From positions 1 through 64,000 of the forward strand of contig DATJMX010000006.1 of assembly GCA_035508495.1 (NCBI GenBank): a stretch of 64,000 nt of DNA. The letters run 5' to 3'. Below, one piece after another: positions 1 to 7,991 of the stretch. Position 1 is the stretch's first letter. Each line of letters opens with the position of its first letter. Made by a program: the position numbers and the translations under genes. A model generated the notes under the pieces. The model was not told where the DNA came from. It did not search any database and saw only the letters and a list, made by a program, of their open reading frames with translations. Source of the stretch: Candidatus Binataceae bacterium. Its GTDB lineage: Bacteria > Desulfobacterota > Binatia > Binatales > Binataceae.

Positions 1-87
1 GGCTGCATAAGAGCTATGCACTCCAACGGCGAATAAGAACGTTGCAGCCATCAACGCCGAACTCGCCACGATCGCCAGTCGTTTCAT
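1..87 (-). CDS. Secreted protein, N-terminal fragment
   Basis: Only the first 29 codons lie inside the window; the gene continues beyond position 1. The peptide is a textbook signal sequence: MKRL at the start, a hydrophobic stretch rich in Ala, Leu and Phe, then a probable signal peptidase site after SYA. A strong ribosome binding site (GGGAGGGG) lies just upstream of the ATG at 87. The mature protein cannot be identified from what is visible, so no function is given. Confidence 0.7.
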   Translation of the reverse strand, partial: MKRLAIVASSALMAATFLFAVGVHSSYAA

Positions 88-128
88 TTTCCCCTCCCGA
101 GGTATTTAGAAATCAGGACCTAAAGAAC

Positions 129-383
129 CTATCGAAAAGTCAGTTGTTTTCCAAAGGGGTGTCGAAGCTTTTCAAGCGCCGGTCGCGGCGCGAGACGCTG
201 GTCGTATTCGGCTCGTAGCACGCCCATTGCAACCAGGTCGATATATTTGCCGCGAATGTAGGTTCTTCACGGAACAAACCTTCGCGGACGAAGCCACACT
301 TATCATAGCATCGGATCGCACGCTCGTTGGTCGCATGCGTTGTCAGGTTCACGAGCGCGCAGCCTGACCAGCTTGCCTTCCAT
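129..383 (-). pseudogene. Degenerate GNAT (RimL/RimJ-like) acetyltransferase
   Basis: Pieces of a GNAT N-acetyltransferase lie in different frames. From the ATG at 383 the first frame reads MEGKLVRLRAREPDNA, a typical RimL-type N-terminus, then hits a stop. A second frame gives NERAIRCYDKCGFVREG, the acetyl-CoA binding and C-terminal core motif. A third frame gives YIRGKYIDLVAMGVLRAEYDQRL in pieces, ending in a TAG at 129-131. Intact members are about 170-190 residues, so the middle (roughly 90 codons) is deleted and at least two frameshifts are present. The fragment sits beside a repeat element (434-649), which may have helped erode it. Assignment to the GNAT family is firm; the original substrate is unknown. 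Confidence 0.7.
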
Positions 384-433
384 GATGACCGGCAGTTTAC
401 ATCAGTACCGGGCGAAGTCCCAGGGTGTTTTGA

Positions 434-649
434 ATAGCCTCTCCGCGGCTGCGGCCCTGGCCGCAGTCGTAAATCGGGAGAGGCCGCTCTTCGATTCACT
501 TCGTGAATCGGACGGCGGGTGCGGGCGCGTCATCGCGAGCGTTGGTGGGTAGTCGCCCTCACCCGCGCTCCGATTCGCGGTGCGAATCGAATCGCGGCCT
601 CTCCTGGTTTGCGGCTTCCGCCTTCGGCGTCAGCCGCGGGAGAGGCTAT
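434..649. repeat. Structured 216-bp repeat with terminal inverted repeats, copy 1
   Basis: The element starts ATAGCCTCTCC and ends GGAGAGGCTAT. With one base missing on the left, the ends form an inverted repeat of about 19 nt (ATAGCCTCTCCCGCGGCTG). Inside are several smaller hairpins, for example GATTCA/TGAATC, and an 11-bp inverted pair at 517-527 and 554-564 that flanks a 26-bp core. A second copy lies at 28313-28529, with arms in the same orientation but the core inverted. It encodes no convincing protein and no target-site duplication is visible. It looks like a non-autonomous (MITE-like) or REP-composite element. Confidence 0.75.
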
Positions 650-654
650 CTGCT

Positions 655-684
655 GTTCCCTCTCCGAGGATGAGGAGAGGGAAC
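655..684. terminator. Hairpin downstream of the sugar-phosphate operon
   Basis: A perfect 11-bp stem (GTTCCCTCTCC with GGAGAGGGAAC) closes an 8-nt loop, 21 bases past the stop codon of the last gene of the 706-6978 operon. No T-run follows on either strand, so it is not a classical intrinsic terminator. It could instead stabilise the mRNA 3' end or act with Rho. A similar stem occurs at 7155-7178. Confidence 0.4.
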
Positions 685-705
685 AGAGGCTTTGCGAATC
701 AGATC

Positions 706-1515
706 TTAATGCTTGCGGGTGGGGAAGCCGGGGAAGGATGGCTGGCGTTTTTCCTGGAGTGCTTTTACGCCCTCGGCGAGGTCGGGACTGAAGAAGCCCA
801 TCATTTCCAGCGCCAGCGAGGCGTCGAATGCCGGCCCGGCTACTTTCAGCCAGCCGTTGAGTGCACGCTTCGTGAAGCGGACTGCCTGCTGCGGACCGCG
901 CGCGAGTTTCTTCGCCACATCCATCGCCTTGGTCATCAGCTGGTCAGGCGGTACGCAGAGGCTCACGAGGCCGATACGCTCGGCCTCTTTGCCGTCGATA
1001 AAATCCGCCGTCAGCAGGTAGTACTTCGCCTTTGCCATCCCGCACAAAAGCGGCCAGATGATCACCGCGTGATCTCCAGCCGCGACGCCGAGCCTGAGAT
1101 GACCGTCAGTTATGCGCATCGCCTCGGACGCGATGCTGATATCGGCCATGAACGCGACGGCGAGCCCCGCGCCGACTGCGACGCCATTGATCGCCGAGAT
1201 GATCGGCTTGTCGAGGTTCGTCATGTTGAAGACGATGTCGCCGGCCTCTTTCCATGCTTGCGCGATGTTGGCGGCGTTGCCTGCCATGCCCTGGATCATC
1301 TCCAGATCGCCGCCGGCCGAGAACGCACGGCCCGCGCCGGTGACGACCACGACGTTGGTCTCGTCGTCCTCGGCGATATCGAGCCATACGCGGCTCAGCT
1401 CCCAATGGAGCCGGTTGTTGGTCGCGTTCAGAACTTCGGGACGGTTGAGCGTGATAAGCAGGATGCCATCGTCCTTACGCTCGAACAGAAGGTGCTGGTA
1501 CTCGCTGTATTGCAT
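706..1515 (-). CDS. Enoyl-CoA hydratase/isomerase family protein (non-canonical active site)
   Basis: This 269-residue crotonase-fold protein shows the two oxyanion-hole segments, AFSAGGD (about 64-70) and GVAVGAG (about 111-117). The hydratase glutamates do not appear to be conserved. The segment that normally carries Glu144 reads DGHLRLGV, with His near position 139, and the Glu164 region reads AKYYLL. The motif GDHAVIIWPLLCG follows the first site. It therefore belongs to the superfamily but is probably not a standard enoyl-CoA hydratase; isomerase, hydrolase or another CoA-thioester reaction is possible. It is the last gene of the operon, 15 nt after fbaB, and its link to sugar metabolism is unclear. 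The start has only a weak ribosome binding site. Confidence 0.8.
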   Translation of the reverse strand: MQYSEYQHLLFERKDDGILLITLNRPEVLNATNNRLHWELSRVWLDIAEDDETNVVVVTGAGRAFSAGGDLEMIQGMAGNAANIAQAWKEAGDIVFNMTNLDKPIISAINGVAVGAGLAVAFMADISIASEAMRITDGHLRLGVAAGDHAVIIWPLLCGMAKAKYYLLTADFIDGKEAERIGLVSLCVPPDQLMTKAMDVAKKLARGPQQAVRFTKRALNGWLKVAGPAFDASLALEMMGFFSPDLAEGVKALQEKRQPSFPGFPTRKH

Positions 1516-1530
1516 CGTGTGCCGCCGATC

Positions 1531-2445
1531 CTAGCCGCGATAGATGTCCATGATCTTGCCGAGCAGCTCGAGCGCATGAGGCTTCGGGCGCTGGAACGAG
1601 TTGCGGCCGATGATCGAGCCGTATCCGCCGCCGGCGTGGATTTCGCGTACATCGTTCATCAACTGCTCGTCGCTCTCCTTGGGTCCGCCCGAGAAGATCA
1701 CGATACGGCGGCCGTCGAAGGCGGATTGCACGACGTGGCGGATTCGCGCTGAGAGCGGCTCGACCGGAACCTTGTTCGACTCATAGGCCTTCTTCGCCTC
1801 GGGCTGTTCGATGAACGCCGTCGGCGGCTTCACCTTGATGATATTGGCGCCGAGCTGCGCGGCGATCTGCGCCGCATATGCGACGACATCGATTGCGGTT
1901 TCGCCCTGCTTGCTGATCGTCGAGCCGCGCGGATACGACCATACGACCACCGCAAGACCGTGCGCTTTAGCTTCGAGCGCACGCTCCTGCAGCTCGTGAT
2001 ACATCTGCTGCGCGTGGGATGAGCCCGGGTAGATCGTCATGCCTACCGCGGCCGCGCCGATTCGCAGCGCATCTTTCACGCTCGCGGTGATCGCAGGAAG
2101 AGGATCCTTCTCGTCGTGCAGAACGTCGTGACTGTTGAGCTTGAGGATGATCGGAATCTCGCCTGCGTACTCTGCGGCGCCCGCCTCGAGGAAACCAAGC
2201 GGCGCCGTGTAGGCGTTGCATCCGGCGTCGATCGCGAGCTGGAAGTGATAGCGCGGATCGTAGGCCGGCGGATTGACGGCGAAGCTGCGTGCCGGACCGT
2301 GTTCGAAACCCTGGTCGACCGGCAGAATAACCATCTTGCCCGTGCCGCCGAGCTTGCCGTGATTGAGCATCCGGGCCAGGTTGGAGCGGACCCCGGCATT
2401 CTCGGAGTCGTAGTAACTCAGGATCTCTCTAACTCGCTTGGTCAT
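1531..2445 (-). CDS. fbaB: Class I fructose-bisphosphate aldolase (DhnA/FbaB type)
   Basis: The enzyme cleaves fructose 1,6-bisphosphate to dihydroxyacetone phosphate and glyceraldehyde 3-phosphate, or runs in reverse for gluconeogenesis, in the cytosol. The 304-residue length and the motifs LPVDQGFEHG (about 41-50) and NIIKVKPP (about 201-208) identify the DhnA-type class I family. One of the two lysines in the latter forms the Schiff base. Further support comes from the phosphate-binding FSGGPK near residue 252 and the final GRN segment. The ATG has a GAGGAA ribosome binding site. It lies 42 nt after glk and 15 nt before the crotonase-family gene, in one transcription unit with gnd, zwf and fbp. 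Confidence 0.92.
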   Translation of the reverse strand: MTKRVREILSYYDSENAGVRSNLARMLNHGKLGGTGKMVILPVDQGFEHGPARSFAVNPPAYDPRYHFQLAIDAGCNAYTAPLGFLEAGAAEYAGEIPIILKLNSHDVLHDEKDPLPAITASVKDALRIGAAAVGMTIYPGSSHAQQMYHELQERALEAKAHGLAVVVWSYPRGSTISKQGETAIDVVAYAAQIAAQLGANIIKVKPPTAFIEQPEAKKAYESNKVPVEPLSARIRHVVQSAFDGRRIVIFSGGPKESDEQLMNDVREIHAGGGYGSIIGRNSFQRPKPHALELLGKIMDIYRG

Positions 2446-2487
2446 ATCGTTCCTCGAACCCTGGTTGGGTGAACTGCGTTTTTCATA

Positions 2488-3471
2488 TCACAATAATGCC
2501 GCGGCGCAGTGAGCCGCACCCGACAATGCGGCCCCAGGATTGAGTGAGACCCGCACGTCGATCTGGCGCAGCATCGCATTCAAGCGGCCTTTGGAAAAGA
2601 ACCCGCGAATGAATGCACCCTTGGTCAGGAACGGCAGGATCTTCGGCGCGATACCGCCGGCGACATAGACGCCGCCCAGAGCCAGCACCTTGAGCGCGAG
2701 ATTAGAAGCCTCTGCCCCGTAAATCTCAGCGAAGGTCGTGAGCGCATTGACGCAAATCTCGTCGCGATTCTTAAGCGCCGCCTCGCTGATCGCCGCCGCG
2801 GGGTCGCCGCCTTCGATTTCCTTCGTCAGCCATTGGGGCTCGGGGTCGCCATGCCGTTTGCGCAGGAAGCGGTAGATATTGTGCAGACCCGGGCCTGAGA
2901 GCACGCGCTCGAAGCTCACGTGATCGAAAAACTCGGCCTTGAGGAATCGATACAAGTCAACCTGCTCGTCGTTGAGCGGCGCGAAATCCGAATGGCCGCC
3001 TTCGGAGGCGACGGCGTAGTAATGATCGCGTTCGTAAACCAGCGCACCTTCGCCGAGTCCAGTGCCCGCCGCGATTACGGCGACATTGCCGCGTGCGGGA
3101 CGCTCTGCGCGATGGAGCACGCCAATCTCCTCGGGCTTGAGATAGAGCATCCCGTAAGCAGTGACGCCGAGATCGTTGATAAGCCGCGCCGGAACGCCGC
3201 CCATCGCTTTGGAGAGCGTATCCTCGGCCATGATCCACGCGACGTTGGTAGCGCGCGCACGCCCATCGACGATCGGCCCCGGCACTCCCATGCAAACGGC
3301 TCGGATCGCAGTGCCCTGGGTAAACTTCAGGCACGCATCTTCGAGCTTCGCAAAATCCCTGGTGATGTATTGCTCGTGACGGACGCGATTGAACTTGCCG
3401 TCGTCGATCTCGAACAAGCCGAGATTGGTCTTTGTGCCGCCTACATCGCCCGCAAGAACCAATCCGGCCAT
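2488..3471 (-). CDS. glk: Glucokinase (Glk family)
   Basis: This cytosolic kinase phosphorylates glucose with ATP to give glucose 6-phosphate. At 327 residues it matches the proteobacterial Glk family. The N-terminal phosphate loop LAGDVGGTKTNLGLF (from about residue 6), the central AAGTGLGEG motif and the EGGHSDFAP segment carrying the sugar-binding Glu are all present. The start at 3471 is preceded by a strong AAGGAGAG site. Its product feeds Zwf two genes upstream, so together with Gnd this gives a glucose-to-pentose phosphate route. Fbp in the same operon works in the opposite, gluconeogenic direction. Confidence 0.92.
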   Translation of the reverse strand: MAGLVLAGDVGGTKTNLGLFEIDDGKFNRVRHEQYITRDFAKLEDACLKFTQGTAIRAVCMGVPGPIVDGRARATNVAWIMAEDTLSKAMGGVPARLINDLGVTAYGMLYLKPEEIGVLHRAERPARGNVAVIAAGTGLGEGALVYERDHYYAVASEGGHSDFAPLNDEQVDLYRFLKAEFFDHVSFERVLSGPGLHNIYRFLRKRHGDPEPQWLTKEIEGGDPAAAISEAALKNRDEICVNALTTFAEIYGAEASNLALKVLALGGVYVAGGIAPKILPFLTKGAFIRGFFSKGRLNAMLRQIDVRVSLNPGAALSGAAHCAAALL

Positions 3472-3483
3472 GATGATCTCTCC

Positions 3484-4485
3484 TTAGCCTTCGACCTTCA
3501 TCTCCTCGGCCAGCCGCACCTCGTCGCCGCTGCCGATGTAAACAGGAAGTCGATCGTGAATCGCAGCCGGAGTAGCGTCGAGGATGCGTCCCGTGCCGGT
3601 CGAGGCGCGCCCTCCAGCCTGCTCCGCCACCATCGCCAGCGGCGCCAGCTCGTACATCAGGCGCAGCTTGCCCTTGGTCTTGCCGCCCTCGGTCACTTCA
3701 CCGGGATAAAGGTAGATGCCGCCCTCGAGCAGGAAGCGATGGAAGTCGTTGGCGAACGCGCCGCAGTAGCGCAGCGAGTAGCTGGTGCGCTTGTCCCTGC
3801 GGCTGCTGAGATGCTCGATGTACTTGCGGGCGTTGGGATGCCATTTGCCGACATTGCCCTGGTTGGTGGCATAGACGCTGCCATGCGCCGGCATCTTGAC
3901 GTTCTCGCGCCACAGGATGAACTCGCCGAGGCTGGGGTCGAGCGTGAAAATATCGACGCCATCGCCCGCGGTGTAGATGAGCTGCGTGCTCGGACCGTAG
4001 GCAACGTAGCCTGCGACCACCTGATGTAAACCGGGAGTTAGCAGGTCATCGATTCCGGCGCCGTGCTTCGCGGCGCGTTTTTTTACGGCGAAGATTGTGC
4101 CGAGTGAGCCGTTGACGTCGGTGTTCGACGAGCCGTCGATCGGATCGTAGAGCACGCAGTAGCTCGAAGCGCCGCAGCTTCCGCCATAATGGCGCGGCTC
4201 ATCCATCTCCTCGGAAATCAGGCTGCAGACCGGGAAGCCGTGCTCGAAGGTCTCGAGGAAGACGTCGTTTCCCCATTCGTCGAGTTTCTTGACCTGCTCG
4301 CCTTGCACATTCGTGGCGCCGGTGTACCCGGTCTCGCCGCCGAGCGAAGCGATCGCGAGCTCGCGCGAAATCCGCTTGGCGACGAGCTCGATCCGTTCCA
4401 TGACGAGCGCGAGATCGTGCGAGGGAATCGCGGTGCTCTTCTTGGTCATGATGTGGCGCGTGAGTGTGATGCCGGGGGCGCTCAT
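3484..4485 (-). CDS. fbp: Class I fructose-1,6-bisphosphatase
   Basis: The enzyme hydrolyses fructose 1,6-bisphosphate to fructose 6-phosphate, the committing step of gluconeogenesis. It has 333 residues, as expected for class I. Metal- and substrate-binding motifs are plain: SEEMDE (about 91-96), DPIDGSSNTDVN (about 114-125) and the C-terminal KGKLRLMYELAP. The N-terminus carries about 20 extra residues before the domain. I keep the start at 4485 because GAGGTAAC precedes it; a later Met at residue 13 is possible. The gap to glk is 12 nt. Co-transcription with glk, zwf and gnd suggests the operon tunes flux around the fructose/glucose 6-phosphate pool, perhaps feeding a cyclic oxidative pentose phosphate pathway. 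Confidence 0.93.
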   Translation of the reverse strand: MSAPGITLTRHIMTKKSTAIPSHDLALVMERIELVAKRISRELAIASLGGETGYTGATNVQGEQVKKLDEWGNDVFLETFEHGFPVCSLISEEMDEPRHYGGSCGASSYCVLYDPIDGSSNTDVNGSLGTIFAVKKRAAKHGAGIDDLLTPGLHQVVAGYVAYGPSTQLIYTAGDGVDIFTLDPSLGEFILWRENVKMPAHGSVYATNQGNVGKWHPNARKYIEHLSSRRDKRTSYSLRYCGAFANDFHRFLLEGGIYLYPGEVTEGGKTKGKLRLMYELAPLAMVAEQAGGRASTGTGRILDATPAAIHDRLPVYIGSGDEVRLAEEMKVEG

Positions 4486-4524
4486 ATCGTTACCTCGTCG
4501 TGGACGTTCCCCTTGATGGAAGGT

Positions 4525-6060
4525 TCACAGCGTGCGCCAGGTGCGGCCGTCGGCTGCGATCATCAGGGCGGCCTCGAGCGGGCCCCACGAGCCCGCCGCG
4601 TAGATCCTGGGCTCCTCGAATGACGCGCTCCAGGTGTCGAGAATCGGCTGCAGGAAGTGCCAGGCGGCTTCGACTGAATCGCGCCGCATGAAGAGCGTTT
4701 GATCGCCCGTGATAATGTCGCTGAGCAGCGTCTCGTAAGCCTCGGGCGAGGTTGACTGGTAGTGGAAATCGACCTGGACCGGAGCGAGGCGCGTCTGCTG
4801 TCCGCCCGGCACTTTGGACATGATGTGCAGGGACAAGCCCTCGTCGGGTTGAATCCTGATCGTCATCATATTGGGCGCGAGCTGGGCTCGCGGATTGGCG
4901 TTATACAAAATTCGCGGGACGCTTTTGAAGTAAATCGCGATCTCGCTGGAGCGCTTCGGCAGCCGCTTGCCGGTACGCAGATAGAACGGCACCCCGGCCC
5001 ATCGCCAGTTGTCGATCCAGCATCTCAGCGCGACGAAGGTTTCGATCTTCGAATCGCGCGAGACGTTGGGCTCCTCCCGATATGCCTTGGCCGCCATCCC
5101 GCGCACCAGGCCTTCGTCGTACTGTCCGCGCACGACCCACTTCTCGACGTCTTCATCGCTGATCGCCCTTAGGCAGCGGATGACGTCGAGCTTGGCGTCG
5201 CGAACCGAGTCGGCATGCGTCGTGCGCGGCGGCTCCGACGCGATTATCGACAGCACCTGCAGCAGATGGCTCTGCACCATGTCGCGCAATGCGCCTGCAC
5301 CCTCGTAATACGCGGCGCGCGTGCCGACACCCTCAGCCTCGGCGACGGTGATCTGCACATGGTCGATATAGCGCGCGCTCCAGATCGGCTCGAAGATCGC
5401 GTTGGCGAAGCGCAGGACCATCAGATTTTCGACGGTCTCCTTGCCGAGGTAATGGTCGATACGAAAGATCTGGCTCTCGTCGAAGTACTTCGAGAGCATC
5501 TCGTTGATCGCGACGGCGCTCGCGAGATCGCGGCCGATCGGTTTCTCGACCACGACGCGGGTGAACGGATGGCCCGAATCGGGAGGAGTGACGAGGCCCG
5601 CGCCGCTGATCCCGGCGGAGCAATTCTCGATGAAAGCAGGCGGCACCGCATAATAGAAAAAGCGGTTGCTGCCGGTCATATTCTCGCGATCAAGCCGCTG
5701 CATCTCCTTTTTCAGCGAGGCGTAGTCCTTGGCCTCGGTAAAGCTGCCGCGAAAGAAATGCAGCCGTTGCGCGAACTTGGTCCACGCATCGTCCTTCAGT
5801 TCCTGGCGCGAGAACTTTTCGATTCCCGAGCGCGCGAAGTTGCGGAAGCTTTCGTCGTTGAGATCGTCGATCGCGAACGCCAGGATGCCGAAGTTCTGCG
5901 GCAATTCGCCATCGAGCGACAGGTTATAGAGCGCAGGCAGCAGCTTGCGATGACTCAGATCGCCGGCGCCGCCGAAAATCACCGCCATGCAGGGCGGATA
6001 AGCTTGATGCTTGTTGTTGGAGTGGCCAATCTCGATCGATTGGTAAGAATGAGCTGCCAT
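4525..6060 (-). CDS. zwf: Glucose-6-phosphate 1-dehydrogenase
   Basis: It oxidises glucose 6-phosphate to 6-phosphogluconolactone with NADP+ or NAD+, the entry to the oxidative pentose phosphate pathway. The 511-residue protein has the nucleotide-binding GGAGDLSHRKL (about 30-40), the conserved EKPIGRD (about 172-178) and the catalytic RIDHYLGKE (about 200-208), so it should be active. An AAGGAATAA ribosome binding site lies about ten nt before the ATG. It starts 9 nt after gnd stops. No pgl (lactonase) gene is in the operon, so the lactone must open spontaneously or through an enzyme encoded elsewhere. Confidence 0.95.
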   Translation of the reverse strand: MAAHSYQSIEIGHSNNKHQAYPPCMAVIFGGAGDLSHRKLLPALYNLSLDGELPQNFGILAFAIDDLNDESFRNFARSGIEKFSRQELKDDAWTKFAQRLHFFRGSFTEAKDYASLKKEMQRLDRENMTGSNRFFYYAVPPAFIENCSAGISGAGLVTPPDSGHPFTRVVVEKPIGRDLASAVAINEMLSKYFDESQIFRIDHYLGKETVENLMVLRFANAIFEPIWSARYIDHVQITVAEAEGVGTRAAYYEGAGALRDMVQSHLLQVLSIIASEPPRTTHADSVRDAKLDVIRCLRAISDEDVEKWVVRGQYDEGLVRGMAAKAYREEPNVSRDSKIETFVALRCWIDNWRWAGVPFYLRTGKRLPKRSSEIAIYFKSVPRILYNANPRAQLAPNMMTIRIQPDEGLSLHIMSKVPGGQQTRLAPVQVDFHYQSTSPEAYETLLSDIITGDQTLFMRRDSVEAAWHFLQPILDTWSASFEEPRIYAAGSWGPLEAALMIAADGRTWRTL

Positions 6061-6069
6061 CTTGTGTGA

Positions 6070-6978
6070 TTATTCCTTCATTACGCCGTGGCCGCCGAAC
6101 TGATCGCGGAGCGCAGCCAGCAGCTTTTCGGAAAACGTACCGGCGGCGCCGTGGCCCGCGCGCGAACGAAATCGCGCGAAGAGTGCGAGCGCAGTCGCCG
6201 GTGTAGCAATTCCCCTTTCGATCGCATCGATCACGGCCCAGCGCCCTTCGCCCGAATCCTCGACATAGCCGCGAATCCGGCGCAGCTCCGGATCGCGGGC
6301 CAGCACAATTTCCGCGAGCTCGAGCATCCATGAGCGCACCACGCTGCCACGGCCCCATAAGCGCGCCATCGCCCCGAGATCGAAGCCGTAGCCCGACTCG
6401 TGCAGCGATTCGAAACCCTCGGCATAGGCCTGCATCATCGCGTACTCGATTCCATTGTGAACCATCTTGGCGTAATGGCCAGCGCCGTTGCCACCGACCC
6501 GATCGTAGCCGTTGGGCGGGGCCAGGGTCGCGAAAATCGGCTCATAACGGCGAAAAATCTGTTCCTCGCCGCCGACCATCAGGCAATAGCCGTTCTTGAG
6601 GCCCCAGACGCCGCCGCTCGTGCCGACATCGAGGTAATGGATCCCGCGCGTGCCGAGATCGGCGGCGCGGCGCGCATCGTCTTTGAAATTGCTGTTGCCG
6701 CCGTCGACGATCGTGTCGTCGGCCTGGAGCAGCGCGCCGAGTTCGAGGACGGTGGACTCCGTCGGCTCGCCTGCGGGAAGCATCACCCAGATAAGCCGTG
6801 GAGGCTCGAGCTTCGCCACCATTTCGCTGAGCGTGGCGACGCCCAGAGCGCCGAAGGTCGAGACCTCGGCGAGTTTCGGTTTTTCGAGGTCGAAGGCGAC
6901 GATGCGATGGTTATCGCGCCGCAGCCGCTCGACCATATTCATCCCCATCTTGCCGAGTCCGACGAATCCCAGTTCCAT
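6070..6978 (-). CDS. gnd: 6-phosphogluconate dehydrogenase, decarboxylating (short, GndA/YqeC type)
   Basis: It converts 6-phosphogluconate to ribulose 5-phosphate, CO2 and NAD(P)H. At 302 residues it belongs to the short class, often NAD-preferring, rather than the 470-residue E. coli form. The Rossmann motif GLGKMGMNM (about 7-15), the substrate segment GTSGGVWG (about 120) and the catalytic region GAGHYAKMVHNG are all present. The ATG at 6978 has an AAGGAA site. It is the first gene of the operon, so the promoter should lie in 6979-7150, but I could not pick a clear -35/-10 pair. NAD versus NADP preference is not settled by sequence alone. Confidence 0.92.
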   Translation of the reverse strand: MELGFVGLGKMGMNMVERLRRDNHRIVAFDLEKPKLAEVSTFGALGVATLSEMVAKLEPPRLIWVMLPAGEPTESTVLELGALLQADDTIVDGGNSNFKDDARRAADLGTRGIHYLDVGTSGGVWGLKNGYCLMVGGEEQIFRRYEPIFATLAPPNGYDRVGGNGAGHYAKMVHNGIEYAMMQAYAEGFESLHESGYGFDLGAMARLWGRGSVVRSWMLELAEIVLARDPELRRIRGYVEDSGEGRWAVIDAIERGIATPATALALFARFRSRAGHGAAGTFSEKLLAALRDQFGGHGVMKE

Positions 6979-7154
6979 GTGCTGTTGAATTTCCTTGGCG
7001 GAGGGATTTGAAATCAGAGCCGATGGAGATCCGCACTACACAAAGCGGCAACCACGGCGCCAGGCATCAAATTCAAAGTAGTCGAACCCCTCGAGTAGTT
7101 CAAAGCAACGCGGCGAGGCTCCATCGTTTTGATTCCATCTGCGGTCGCCTGATT

Positions 7155-7178
7155 CCCTCTCCCCGGTCAGGGAGAGGG
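7155..7178. terminator. CCCTCTCCC hairpin between two minus-strand operons
   Basis: CCCTCTCCC pairs with GGGAGAGGG around a 6-nt loop, 32 nt past the stop of the lipoprotein gene at 7210. The stem sequence resembles the one at 655-684. It may end transcription of the signalling cluster before the gnd promoter region, but there is no clear U-tract. The rest of 6979-7209 has no gene. Confidence 0.4.
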
Positions 7179-7209
7179 ATTAAGAAAGAAAGTGGATAAG
7201 CAAAGACCG

Positions 7210-7989
7210 TTAGTGCTGGTGGATGTCGTCTTCGAGGATCAGGTTGCGGAGATCCTGCTTTTCGAAGATACCGGCTACGCCGCGGGTCAGCGCTACCGAC
7301 AGGACCTGGCCGGGGAAGTCGTAGACGCCGGCTTCGTCTTCAGGACCAAGCGCGAAGGAGCCGACCGGAGGATCGTAGTAGGTGTCTTCACTCGTGCCTT
7401 TCCAGAACTCCACGCTGAACGGCGGTTTGTAAATCGTCACGTCGAGCTCGAAGTCGGCCTCGCTATGCCATACGCCGGCATGCCCGTCGGGTGCCTTGCT
7501 CTTCCTGACCCAGCATCGTTTGATTTGGCTCGCCAGCACATAGTCCTGATTCTGCATCGTGCCGGCTCGATAGACACTATCGCCCGAGGCGGATGCGACC
7601 ATGCCAGCCTCTTCGGCTGAACGCGCGATGGCGTTCTGGACGGTGACGGCGAGCGGTCCAGCGTAGAGGCGCTCGGTCACGTTGCCGTACTGATCGACGA
7701 GCTGCCCGATCATAGGATTGCCATTGAGCGGCGGCGCCTCAGCCGGCGGGACGTTGCCGATATCGGCGGCGATGGTCGGCGTCAGGATCGTGATTGTGCG
7801 GCGCGGGTAGCTGTTCTGATAGCCCTTCACCAACGAGGGGTAGTACTCGATGGTCTCGACTCCCGTGCTGGTGGCCGGCGCGGCCGCACCACCTTGGCCG
7901 GCTTGATTACTGCTCTGCGTGGCGCATCCGGCCGCGAGCGCGACGGCGACAATCGAGGCCATCGCGAGGATCTTGCGCGCCGGGGTCAT
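7210..7989 (-). CDS. Lipoprotein of unknown function
   Basis: The N-terminus is a lipoprotein signal peptide: MTPARK, a hydrophobic run, then the lipobox LAAGC with the acylated Cys near residue 22. A low-complexity linker rich in Gln, Gly and Ala follows, so the roughly 200-residue globular part is probably tethered to a membrane. Visible segments such as YYPSLVKGYQ and YVLASQIKRCWVRKS do not match a family I can name. It is the last gene of the signalling cluster and lies only 2 nt after the membrane FHA protein, so it is likely co-translated with it. An envelope component of that system is a reasonable inference. Confidence 0.75.
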   Translation of the reverse strand: MTPARKILAMASIVAVALAAGCATQSSNQAGQGGAAAPATSTGVETIEYYPSLVKGYQNSYPRRTITILTPTIAADIGNVPPAEAPPLNGNPMIGQLVDQYGNVTERLYAGPLAVTVQNAIARSAEEAGMVASASGDSVYRAGTMQNQDYVLASQIKRCWVRKSKAPDGHAGVWHSEADFELDVTIYKPPFSVEFWKGTSEDTYYDPPVGSFALGPEDEAGVYDFPGQVLSVALTRGVAGIFEKQDLRNLILEDDIHQH

Positions 7990-7991
7990 GC

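Noticed and set aside
580-1752. Long plus-strand frame over the enoyl-CoA hydratase and aldolase genes
   Set aside because: It is antisense to two clear protein families, has biased Arg/His-rich composition and spans two real genes; it is a high-GC shadow frame.
2920-4029. 369-codon plus-strand frame over glk and fbp
   Set aside because: Antisense to both enzymes, with no domain pattern and no ribosome binding site.
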